The position numbers were made by a program, and so were the translations under genes. The notes beneath the pieces are model-generated. The model searched no databases. It was not told where the DNA came from and worked only from the letters and a program-made list of their open reading frames with translations. From Eucommia ulmoides (lineage: Eukaryota > Streptophyta > Magnoliopsida > Garryales > Eucommiaceae), in assembly GCA_016647705.1 (NCBI GenBank), contig JAENRU010000489.1, forward strand, positions 372,001 to 436,000: a stretch of DNA of 64,000 nt. Reading direction: 5' to 3'. Of this stretch, positions 55,637 to 64,000 are shown piece after piece; the stretch's first letter is position 1; each line of letters opens with the position of its first letter.

Positions 55637-57200
55637 TTATGAGGGCCTCAATCTCTTCTCAAAGTTGGAAACATTCGTCCATGGAATAGCCACGGTCACA
55701 GTGGAATTCACAGTATTTGGAGACGACTTTACCCATAGGGCTCCCCTTAAGGGGAGAAGTCGACGAGAAGAGTCTCTTTCTTGATTTTTTTTCGTAAAGA
55801 TTGTGGCTACTGAGGTGGTAAGGGGCATCATTCCTAGACGATTCCCAGGGGATTGAGGGTGCCTTCGTTCCCCGGGAAGAGGTCCTAACCTCCTCTTTGC
55901 CTGTAGTCTTCGAGAGCCTTGTACCTTTCTCTGCTCTTCCTCTGGTCGGCCTTTCAATTTCTGGTTCCCTTCACGCTTCCTTTTCACAGCATCTCTAAGA
56001 TCTGCTTGACAGAAGCTAGAACCTTGGGCAAGAGCAGCAGCTAAGTTTGGCGCGAGATAGGAGCATAAATCCTATGTCAGTATTCGATGCCTTACTCCGT
56101 CGATAAAGGCGTTTAAGACCATAACGTTTAGGATGTTGCTACAATTAGAACTTTCTTTATGGAATCTTACAACAAAATCACCCAGAGTTTTGGTACTCTC
56201 TTGCTGAAGAGTGAAGAGATGGTTTACCGTTTTGGGTTTTCTCTTGGAACAGTCAAATCGAGCTAAAAAGAGCTGCTCTAGCTGGTCAAACGAGGAGATC
56301 GATGCAGGGGTCAACTCTCGGTAACATATGCTAGACATTTCGGTGAGAGTCAAGGGGAAATATTTGCACCTTACCGCCTTAGACGCTATATGCGTGTCCA
56401 TGAAGGCAATGAAAATAGAGAGGTGATTGCCTGGGTCGGTGGTCCCATCGTAGAGACCAATTTGAGGACTGGGGAACCGATAACCGATAGGGGATTGCTT
56501 TAAGGACTATGGCCTTAACAAAAGGGGATCTAATACCTGTAGGGAGCTCATTAGCCCCCCTAGGGCCCTGTATCTAAACAAGTGTTACCTCTATTTTTGC
56601 GACACACCTTTCTAAGGACGCTTCTCTCCTAGGAGACATTGCTACATGACTTGAGGTAACTCTTAATCCCTGTCTTTTGGCTAGAAGGGAGTGAGAGTTA
56701 GCTTCCCGAGCACGGCGGGCCCTTCGATCTGCACGGGCGATATTACTATGAGTTTTTTCCATGTGACGACCGTGGTGGTCATGACGGCTTTTTGTCCAGT
56801 AAGACCGTTGGGGTAACGAGGCAGAATCAGAAATGGCTAGTTGAGTCGGGAGTTGTTCCCTGATCGGTCAATTACGATGACGAGGTGGTTTCCTCAATTT
56901 ATGTCCCTCAAAATGAATGACACAGTCGGATTTATGAGGATGACCCTCATTTCCTACATGTCAGAGAATTGATCCTCCTTGAATAGGGGCTGGTTGTAAG
57001 AGGAGTTCCTCTCCTTCTGCATTCAAGGAAGCCGACACCTGTTGATTTAGGGTCGGTGATAGACGAGAGAGGATAGTGTCAAGACAGGTTTGAAACTGGA
57101 ACAGTTGGCGCTCGAAACTGTTGAGACGCACTGCATCCGTAGTTTTACTAGGTGGTCCCACATGTGGAGTTTATGGGCCTGCATTGTTGGTGGGGAATAC
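55637..57200 (-). pseudogene. Gypsy element 1 gag remnant
   Basis: The frames are broken but in order. RLNSFERQLFQFQTCLDTIL (56961-57161) is the N-terminal helix. RRARRAREANSHSLLAKRQG (56574-56762) is basic. KYFPLTLTEMSSICYRELTP, FDQLEQLFLARFDCSK and TKTLGDFVVRFHKES (56072-56401) form the gag core. Pro/Arg-rich DNA then continues to the knuckle region (55637-55987), where a frameshift hides the Cys-His motif. Element 2 has the same frames at 62.3-64.0 kb. Confidence 0.75.
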
Positions 57201-57416
57201 GTGTTCTTCTGCTTCTAGAATGGGGACGACAGTCGTCACATCCGATTGGGGATTCTGTGCCATTTCAACAGCTGGGTTGATATCCACCGTGTTGTCTAGA
57301 TTCCTTCGTAGGAATTTACTAGACCTTGTACGCATCAAGCTCTTAGTCGAGAAAAGAGAAGATGATGATAGGAGAGACGCTTTTCATAGCGCTTCCTATA
57401 GATGACGCTAAACTGT

Positions 57417-58419
57417 TGATGTTAAATTTTGATTAACACCAATAGTATGGTCTGTCTAGCCCTTGGGGGTATTGAAGAGCCCTGTGATGGATATTATGGA
57501 TCCGTGTAACCGTTTGGCTGGGAAGAAGAAGACCAAGACCGGGAAGGGGTCGCAGGCCTTCCAAACCAAGAAGGACAGGAACAGGGAGCTGTGAGGTTTC
57601 CTAAGGTATGAATCAGCACCTCAAATAAACTAGAATTTTGATATTGAGTAGTCTCGGGAAGATCGAACACTTAGAGACCTGTACAAATGACTTGCCTGGT
57701 TTTTCCCAGCGTGTCTCCTCTAGTGTAAGAATTAGCGTACGGGGAAAAAAGCTTGAAATAAAATTCACTGAGAAGAGGGAAGAGTAAATAAGAAAGGAGT
57801 TAGCTTAGTTTTTCTACCTTTTAGGCAATTGTATGCCCCTCCTATTTATAGGTAAGGTGTAGATCAGTTCTTGGGGCCAATGTAGGGTTCAATACTTCCT
57901 TAGGAATGACAACATGGTGGCCATTTGATTTATATCCAATGAGAATGTGCCAAGAGGCCATCTTCTTGGCCACATTTGGTAGATATTTTACCCTTGGGAA
58001 GGGGGTCATTATGTGATCTTGGCTTGGGGGTTTGTGGGATATTTTTAGGAGATATTTTGTGGGGCTTAAAAGGTGGCGACCTACAATAGGGCAAGGAAAA
58101 ACGAAGGAGGGCATTGTCCTACTGTGGCCGGGGAGAGAATGGGAGCTCTGACATTTCTTGGAGGAATAGAGATGGGAAGGAAGACGTTGCTCTGACAGAG
58201 AATACTGGGATGGAGAATAACTGCTTATCCCGGCGGCGGCTTGAGAACCACCCCAGGTAAAGTTGGGCCCTTTGGGGCGACAGGCACGACATATGTGGTT
58301 TCCTTTCTTGGCATATTCCTTACACTTGGCCGAGGGTGTGCTATGAGCTTTGGATTTTGTCGGAGATTGAGCGCATGTGGCGATCTTCGATTGGGTACAT
58401 TGGACTAACCATTTTTACA
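57417..58419 (-). repeat. 5' LTR of gypsy element 1
   Basis: It begins TGTAAAAATGGTTAGTCC (complement of 58419 downward) and ends ACATCA at 57417, 1003 bp. It is homologous to the LTR of element 2 over most of its length (CCCAATCGAAGATCGCCACA; GTAAAATATCTACCAAATGT; GAACTGATCTACACCTTACC). A CCTATAAATAGG-type TATA box lies near 57.85 kb. Past the LTR the primer-site region reads TTTAGCGTCATCTATAGGAA, a decayed form of the one at 62.24 kb. Confidence 0.82.
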
Positions 58420-58540
58420 CTCATTACATATAAAAAAAACATAAATTAACACAATACTGTTAAAAATCAGTTCATCATCATTAAAAATCCTACTTATTCA
58501 ATCATACCTTCATAAACCAAGCGAAAAACACAAATACATG

Positions 58541-58749
58541 TGATTTAACTGATTTGTACTTACCCTCTTGTATTGGTACTTACACTCCTGTGGTCTTGAT
58601 TGAAGTGCACTTACCCCTTTGCATTGGCACTTACCCCTCTGTGAGTTGCACTTAATTTCAAAAGCACAGGAGGTAAGTACCAAATAAAAAATCATAGGGG
58701 GTTAATTGCAAATCCGTTAAACCACTGGGGGTAAAGTTTTATTAACCTT
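58541..58749. mobile_element. MITE in unit D, downstream of the MT remnant
   Basis: Its termini are of the TTAACTGATTTGTACTTACC / GGGGGTAAAGTTTTATTAAC type. Unit A reads through the same site (AAATACATACACATATATT), so it is specific to D. Confidence 0.65.
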
Positions 58750-58818
58750 ATATTATATGTAGATTTATGTTCTTCATGACTCTGCTTTTATGTTAAAGAG
58801 GGGAACTCTTGTCTCTCT

Positions 58819-58908
58819 TCACTTGCAAGTGCTAGGGTCACAAGTGCATTTGGATCCAAACTTGCAGCCATTTTTAGTGGCCATACCATCTCAGAATCTT
58901 CAAAGTGA
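58819..58908 (-). pseudogene. Metallothionein-like pseudogene D (exon 2 only)
   Basis: The reverse complement equals MT exon 2, but one G is lost in GAGATGGGTATGG (frameshift after Glu-Met), Asp-Cys is changed to Gly-Cys, and one cysteine codon of the CTCDPCTC tail becomes Ser (CCTAGCACT). Exon 1 and about 130 bp around it are deleted (GAAAGAC/AACGACTGC near 59.01 kb). Not functional. Confidence 0.82.
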
Positions 58909-59444
58909 CTGTAAAAACCAATAAAGAAAAACTAATTTCAATTTTTAGTCCAATTTTCTCATTCGGAGAAGAAATAAAATTCATGGGGGAGGAGGGTTCA
59001 AGAAGATGAAAGACAACGACTGCAACGATAACGATTGCGACGGAGAGAGAGAGAGAACAAAATCCACAAAATGGATGAAATCAATATCCTAAAGGAAATT
59101 GAGCACTGAAATCGATTTCGTTCAAGAAATTGATTTCGTAAATCCTAAACCTAAATCAATTTTGTTAAGATTCAGACATAGATTTCAAAGCTAAGGTTTC
59201 GATTTAGTGCCTGGAGAAACAGAAGGAGGGAGAGAGAGAGAAAAGTCCATGGGGTTTATTCATCGGGGGTAGCGTAACACTGACGAAGAATGACCACTAT
59301 GATTTTGAAAGGGACAAAAGGTCATCGTCATCTTGACGAAGAGAGCAGGGCCGAGAGAGTCCAGGGTTTTTAAATAGAAGAGCTCAAGTTAGAGAAAAAG
59401 GCTCTCAGTTAGAGAGATAACTTAATCGTAGGTATTTAGTTTAA

Positions 59445-59800
59445 TTGTACTTTACACCCCTAAAAAAGTTAATAATTACATAAGGGTAAAATCAACATGT
59501 TGAACTTTCCGTTAACGGAGTTAGTATTGCACTTAGGTCCACAAATCATAAGGGGGTAAGTGGTGAAGTTTAAACCATATGAGGGTAGAGTGCAAAAGTG
59601 CAAAACTATAAGGGGTAAAGTGCTATTAACCCTATTAATAATTAAAGAAGGTTAAAATCAACATTTTACATTTTTTGTTAACGGAGTTATTGTTGCAGTT
59701 TAGTCTAAGACCACAGGTGGCAAAGTGCTGACGTCCAAACTATAAGGGGGACAAAGTGCAAAAAATGCAAACCACAAGATGATAAGTGCAATTAACCCTT
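59445..59800. mobile_element. MITE pair of the CACTTTACCC family in unit D
   Basis: Diverged counterpart of 21590-21943, with TTTAATTGTACTTTACACCC at the left and GATAAGTGCAATTAACCC at the right. Confidence 0.6.
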
Positions 59801-59898
59801 AATCTGTGTTATTTGTTTTTGCCCATAGTGAATTTATTAATCCGATTTGAATTGCCTCACATTGTATCCATCACATAGTAATTATTCGGGACATTAAT

Positions 59899-60602
59899 TG
59901 AGTATATTCATATTGAGGTGATAGAAGCTCATTATGGGAAGAAACTTACATTTTTTGTAATTGTGAGTTAGAGTGGATTAGACATGTTTGAGACTGTATC
60001 TAGTCAGGGTAGCTATGTTTTGATATATTCTTTTTATGAAAAACATTAGGGTTTGATCTTTGTCCTGATAAAAAAGTCAGGTTATTCTTTTCCCTTAAAA
60101 AGAATTAGGTTTTGATTCATCCTGCATTTGAATTATTTTTTAGTGATTTGTAAAAGTTCATCCTTTCCTGTGAAAAGGATAAGTGAGAGAGAGTTAGATT
60201 TATCTTTAGCTTGGTAAAAAGATAGTGTTTCATCCTTAACCTGTGAAAAGGTTAAATTGTAAAGGTTGATTTCGTGTCTGTAAAAGAATCGTTAATTATA
60301 AGGATTTGATTTCTCCCTAGTAAAGGAATCAAGGGGTTTTGTGGATTGTAAATCTCCATGTTGCTCGAGAGATTGGACGTAGGCAAGACTAGCTTGACTG
60401 AACCAGGATAAATTCTTATGTGTTGCATTGATTTATTTTCTATCTTGTGTTTGGATGTGCAATTAGTGTTAAACACATATTCGTTGCGTATAAAGATAAT
60501 AATCTATTTAGGAAAATTGATTATTTGTGTTTAAATAAATAAATTGTTTAATTTTAGTAACTACTCAATTCACCCCCTCTTGAGTAGCTCTTTGGGTCAA
60601 CA
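59899..60602 (+). mobile_element. Solo Ty1/copia LTR
   Basis: 704 bp from TGAGTATATTC to GGGTCAACA. The 3' end carries GGACGTAGGCAAGACTAGC, TTGACTGAACCAGGATAAAT and CAATTCACCCCCTCTTGAG, a pattern well known at the ends of plant copia LTRs. No internal region is present. A matching 5-bp target duplication was not found (TTAAT versus CTAAA), which suggests later rearrangement of one flank. Confidence 0.75.
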
Positions 60603-60770
60603 CTAAACAATTAATAATTAGCAAAACAAAAAATATTACCAGTGAAAAAATAAAATTGAGCTACTTGAACAAAAATGGCTCACCTGAAAAGTAGCAGTGA
60701 CGATGGCTTCTGGACAGTGAGAATGAAGAGGCGATGGCTTTTGGACGATTTAGACGACAAATAGATGAGA

Positions 60771-61080
60771 AGAAGAGACAAGGAAGAGAGGAGGAGAAGA
60801 GAAGAAGGTATGCGGATTTCAAAAATCCATTTTCCGCATGAAAAACAGATTTCTAAAATTCATTTTTCATGGGGAAAATAGATTTTTAAAATTCGTTTTC
60901 TTTATGCAAAAAAATAAAAAATAAATAAATAACGATCAAAAGTATAAATGGATTTTGAATCTTCGTTTCAATGTTTTTTTTAAGAAACAAATTTTCTAAA
61001 TTCGTTTTAGAATAAACAGATTTCGAAAATCCGTTTTGTTTGTTTTTCATAAATACCTGTACATATATGTGATTTCATAA
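60771..61080. other. Short-repeat region of unknown origin
   Basis: GATTTCAAAAATCCATTTT, GATTTCTAAAATTCATTTTT, GATTTTTAAAATTCGTTTTC and GATTTCGAAAATCCGTTTTG are reiterated variants that pair with each other as hairpins. The style recalls the inverted motifs inside the MULE ends, but no termini were identified. Confidence 0.45.
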
Positions 61081-61449
61081 TTTTTTTAAATTATAATTAT
61101 TTTGTAAAGAACTCTAAAAATAATAGTTACAATTCAATCCTTGTGATTCGATACTCGTACTCTAAATGTTATCTTACAAAATTTTTGCACTTAAATACGA
61201 GTATTAAATTTGAGCAATTAGTACCTATCTTAACAGTCATATTGTCATAAGCAGGATGAATCTACACACTGGAGAGATTCTCATTAGGGGTTGGACTCGT
61301 TCTTTCTCTCCCTTTGTCTTCCACAAGTAGGTGTCCGAGCTCATCTTTAAATGGGACTAGTTCAGGCATTCTCTGTGATTGTTATTCTGCTTTGGGTTGA
61401 GGAGCGATCTTGACTGAAGCCATGGAGATCTCTCAGGTAATCATTTGTG
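61081..61449 (-). mobile_element. Ty3/gypsy protease-downstream fragment, inverted copy of 11.87-12.19 kb
   Basis: The complement of 61240-61430 matches 11.89-12.08 kb (CTGAAGCCATGGAG; GGTGTCCGAGCTCATCTT; CACTGGAGAGATTCTCATTAGGGG). 61081-61239 matches the 12.09-12.25 kb insert. So the two ends of the window share the same composite junction in opposite orientation. Confidence 0.75.
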
Positions 61450-61454
61450 ATGAT

Positions 61455-62232
61455 TGTAAAAATGGTCAGTCCAACGCACCCAATCGAAGACCGCCACGTG
61501 TGCTCAACCTCCTACGAAATCCAAAGTTCTTAGCACATTCTTGGCCAAGTGTAAGAAATATAACGAGATGGGAAAACCTCCTTAGTTGTGCCAGTCACCC
61601 CAGAGGGCTTGACATTGCCTGGGGTGGTCCTTAAACCTCCAAAATGGTCAGGCTCATCATGATGACCTCTTTCCCAAGGGTAAAATATCTACCAAATGTG
61701 GCCATGAAGAGGGCTTCTTGTCACATTCTCATTGGCTCTAAATCAAATAGCCAGCATAAGAAACCGTTCCTAAGGAGGCATTGAACCCTGCATTGGCCCA
61801 AGAACTGATCTACACCTTGCCTATAAATAAGAGGGACATACAATTGCCCAAAAGGTAGATAAACTAATTTTACCACTCTCTTACACACTATTCCCTCTTC
61901 TCGGTAGGTTATATTTCAAACTTTTCCCCATATACATTGATTCCCACGTCAAATGAGACATGCCGGGAAAAATCCGACAAGTCCTTTATGCTCGATCTTC
62001 TCGGTACTGCTTAATATTGGAATTCTGGTTCATTTGAGGTGTTGGCTCATACCTGAGGGAATTTCATAGCCTCTTGTTCCGGCTCTTCTCGGTTTGGAAG
62101 ACTTGTTCCCGGCCAGAGGGCTTTTCGCGGATAAGAAGATACTCATATCCATAATCTCCATTACAGGGCCCTTCAACGCCTCCCAAGGGCTGGCTGGTCC
62201 ATTTTGTTGGTGTTGACCAAAATCCGACATCA
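61455..62232 (+). repeat. 5' LTR of gypsy element 2
   Basis: TGTAAAAATGGTCAGTCC...GACATCA, 778 bp, about 225 bp shorter than the element 1 LTR. A CCTATAAATAAGAGG TATA-type promoter lies near 61820. The match to element 1 LTR is clear over the first and middle thirds and at the very end. Confidence 0.85.
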
Positions 62233-62256
62233 ATAGTTTGGCTCCGTCTGTGGGAA

Positions 62257-63985
62257 GTGCTACAAAAAGCCTCTCTCCAATCGTCACTTGCTCTTTTCTT
62301 GGCTGAGAGCTTGATGTATACAAGGTCTAGTCAGCCTTTGCGACCAAAGAATTCAAACAACATGGTGGATAACAACCCGACTATTGAAATAGGGCGAAAT
62401 CCCAAGCCGGATGCGAGGGCTGTTGTCATTGTTTCTGAAGCAGAAGAATATGTACTTCCCATCAACCAGGCAGGTCCGTCAGTTCCACCTGCAGGACTGT
62501 CTTCTGGAGCTACGGACACGGTGCATCTCTACAGTTTCGAGTGCCAATTGTTCCAGTTTCGAATCTTTCTTGACACCATTCTCTCTCATCTACCACCGAT
62601 CCTAAATCAACAAGTGTTGACCGTCCGAAACATAGAAGGAGAGGAACGCCTCCTGCAACCGGCCCCCATTCAAGGGGGACCGATTCTCCTACATGTAGAA
62701 AATGAGGATCCTCACCATGAATCTAATCGTGTCATTCATTCAGATGGACACGTGTCGAGAGAGCCACCTCATCATCGTAATCAAACAATCAGGAAACAAC
62801 TCCTAGCTTAACTAGTTGTCTTCGACTCTACCTCGTTACCCCAATGGTCCCGCCAGAAAGAGGACTGCCATGACTACCATGGTTGTCACGCGGAAAGAAC
62901 TCACAATAATATCACCCGTGCATATCAGAGGGCTCTCCATGCTCGGGAGGCTGACTCCCACTCTCCTTCCATCGAAAGGTAGGGATCAAGAGCCACCGCA
63001 AATCATGTAGCAATGTTGCCCGGGAGAAAAGTGACCTTAGAGAGGCGCGTTGCTAAAATGGAGGTAGCTCTTGTTTAGATACGGGGCCCTAGGGAGGCTG
63101 TTGGGCTCTCTTTAGGTATTAGATCCCCTTTTGTTGTGGCCATAGTCCTTGAAGCAGTCCCCTATCGATTCTCCAGTCCTCAAATCACTCCCTATGATGG
63201 AACCACCAACCTAGGTGATCATTTCTATATTTTCATCGCTTTCATGCATATGCACACGGCGTCCATGGCGGTAAGGTACAAATCTTTTCCCTGGACTCTC
63301 ATTGGAATGGCCAGCACATGGTACCAAGAGTTGGCTCCTGCGTCTATCTTCACTTTCGATTAGCTAGAGTAGTTGTTTTAGCTTGATTTGACTGTTCCAG
63401 AAGAAGACCCAAGACGGTAAACCATCACCTCACTCTCTAGTAAGAGAGTACCAAAACTCTGGGAGATTTTATTACACGGTTCCATAAGGAAAGTTTCAGT
63501 TGTAGCAACATCCCAGACACTATGGCCTTAAACGCTTTTATCAATAGAGTAAGGCACTGAAGGTTGACTTATGATTTATGCTCCTATCCTCCGCCAAACC
63601 TAGCTGTTACCCTTGCCCGAGGTACTAGCTTCTACCAAGATAATCTCAAAGATGTTGTGAAGAGGGAGCATGAAGGGAACCAGAAGTGAAAAGACCAACC
63701 AAAACAAAGGGTAGAGTAGGGCACAAGGCTCTCAAAGGCTCCAGGTAGAAGGGCGGTTAAGACCTATTCTCAAGGAAACGAATGTGCCCTCAACCCCCTG
63801 GGGATCGCCCAGTAATGACGCCACTCACCGCCTCAGTAGCCACAATCTTCACGAAAAATTTGGGAAATAGACTCTTTCCGCTGGTTCCTCCCCCTAAGGA
63901 GAGGCCCATGGGGAAAGTCGTCTCCCAATATTGTGAATTCTACCGTGACCATGGGCATTCCATGGATGAATGTTTCCATCTCTGA
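62257..63985 (+). pseudogene. Gypsy element 2 gag remnant
   Basis: 62257-62811 is open: MVDNNPTIEIGRNPKPDA, then CQLFQFRIFLDTILSHLPPI and an Arg/His-rich end, stopping at TAA. The core (63136-63363) reads SSPQITPYDGTTNLGDHFYI and FPWTLIGMASTWYQELAPAS, then TAG and TAG stops. The end (63782-63985) has the knuckle-like CEFYRDHGHSMDECFHL. Frames are shifted between the three pieces. Confidence 0.8.
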
Positions 63986-64000
63986 GAAGAGATCGAGGCT

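Larger units (their letters stand above)
50326..58419 (-). mobile_element. Decayed Ty3/gypsy retrotransposon 1, minus strand, 3' LTR deleted
   Basis: Order on the minus strand: 5' LTR (58419-57417), primer-site region, gag (about 57.2-55.6 kb), protease (55.35-55.08 kb), reverse transcriptase (54.60-54.10 kb), a pre-integrase piece (54.08-53.85 kb), integrase C-terminus (53.82-53.50 kb), a long 3' non-coding region with repeats, and an antisense intron-containing frame (50.33-51.25 kb, plus strand). No 3' LTR exists; unit D resumes directly. The gene order plus the antisense frame resembles the Tat/Retand-type lineage (inference). Internal deletions removed the YxDD, RNase H and integrase core. 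Confidence 0.85.
58420..60770. repeat. Unit D, second part, with MT remnant, MITEs and copia LTR
   Basis: It matches the left arm from about 20.69 to 22.05 kb in the same direction. Differences are a CACTTTACCC MITE inserted at about 58541-58749, MT exon 1 deleted, and a copia LTR at the point where the left arm enters the spacer. After the LTR, 60603-60770 is the spacer segment in the reverse direction. Confidence 0.78.
61450..64000 (+). mobile_element. Ty3/gypsy retrotransposon 2, 5' part (continues beyond the window)
   Basis: Plus-strand element inserted in the gypsy fragment to its left; its 5' target flank is ATGAT (61450-61454). It consists of an LTR (61455-62232), a primer/leader region TTTGGCTCCGTCTGTGGGAA (62238-62257) that resembles the TGGCGCCGTCTGTGGG start of related elements, and gag. 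Frameshifts and stops show it is inactive. It is the same family as element 1. Confidence 0.85.

Noticed and set aside
61410..61634. 74-aa frame starting in the gypsy fragment and running into the LTR
   Set aside because: It crosses a transposon boundary and has no similarity to element proteins.

Overview
The window is nuclear DNA from a flowering plant, most likely a eudicot. The evidence is germin-like protein genes with plant TATA boxes, a plant metallothionein tail with a GT-AG intron, a broken LysM receptor kinase of the CERK1/LYK class, and plant transposon classes (L1-type LINE, Ty3/gypsy, Ty1/copia, Mutator-like, hAT-like, Harbinger-like). Intergenic DNA is very AT-rich and full of poly-A/T runs and AAT, AT and CA microsatellites. 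I could not narrow the species.

The layout is a nested inverted and tandem duplication around one gene unit: a germin-like protein gene (GLP, 210 aa, single exon) and, further along the unit, a small two-exon metallothionein-like gene (43 aa). An orphan GLP upstream region without its gene opens the window (1-643). A minus-strand LYK pseudogene follows (1.67-7.1 kb); a LINE lies in its first intron and a solo LTR in its 5' flank. A Ty3/gypsy gag-protease relic covers 10.1-12.1 kb. A giant inverted repeat then occupies 12.3-32.6 kb, with arms of about 9.7 and 9.9 kb and a spacer of about 0.67 kb; it carries GLP-A/GLP-B and MT-A/MT-B as divergent pairs. Next come a Mutator-like element with a near-perfect 10-bp target duplication (33.0-35.7 kb), a membrane-protein gene fragment, and a second, inverted copy of the LYK 5' region and exon 1 (38.4-40.1 kb). 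From 40.1 kb two further units follow in direct tandem: unit C with GLP-C (40.1-47.3 kb) and unit D with GLP-D (47.3-50.3 kb, resuming 58.4-60.8 kb). Unit D is split by a decayed Ty3/gypsy element on the minus strand (50.3-58.4 kb) that lost its 3' LTR together with about 1.7 kb of unit D. The window ends in a second Ty3/gypsy element on the plus strand (LTR 61455-62232, then gag), which runs off the edge.

Intact protein-coding genes supported here are four GLPs and two identical MT-like genes. Everything else is pseudogene, transposon or duplicated non-coding DNA. The GLPs have signal peptides and all germin-box metal ligands, so they are probably secreted manganese cupins of the ABP19/ABP20-like group. 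Shared upstream blocks (a G-box/TGACGTCA site, a CATGCA motif and a TATA box at fixed spacing) suggest similar regulation, although GLP-D has lost its G-box. Insertions present in some copies and absent from others allow the duplications to be ordered: the C/D versus A/B split came first, then the retroposon and MITE insertions seen only in A/B, then palindrome formation.

Coordinates of duplications come from reading the sequence by eye and may be off by a few bases; identities were not computed.
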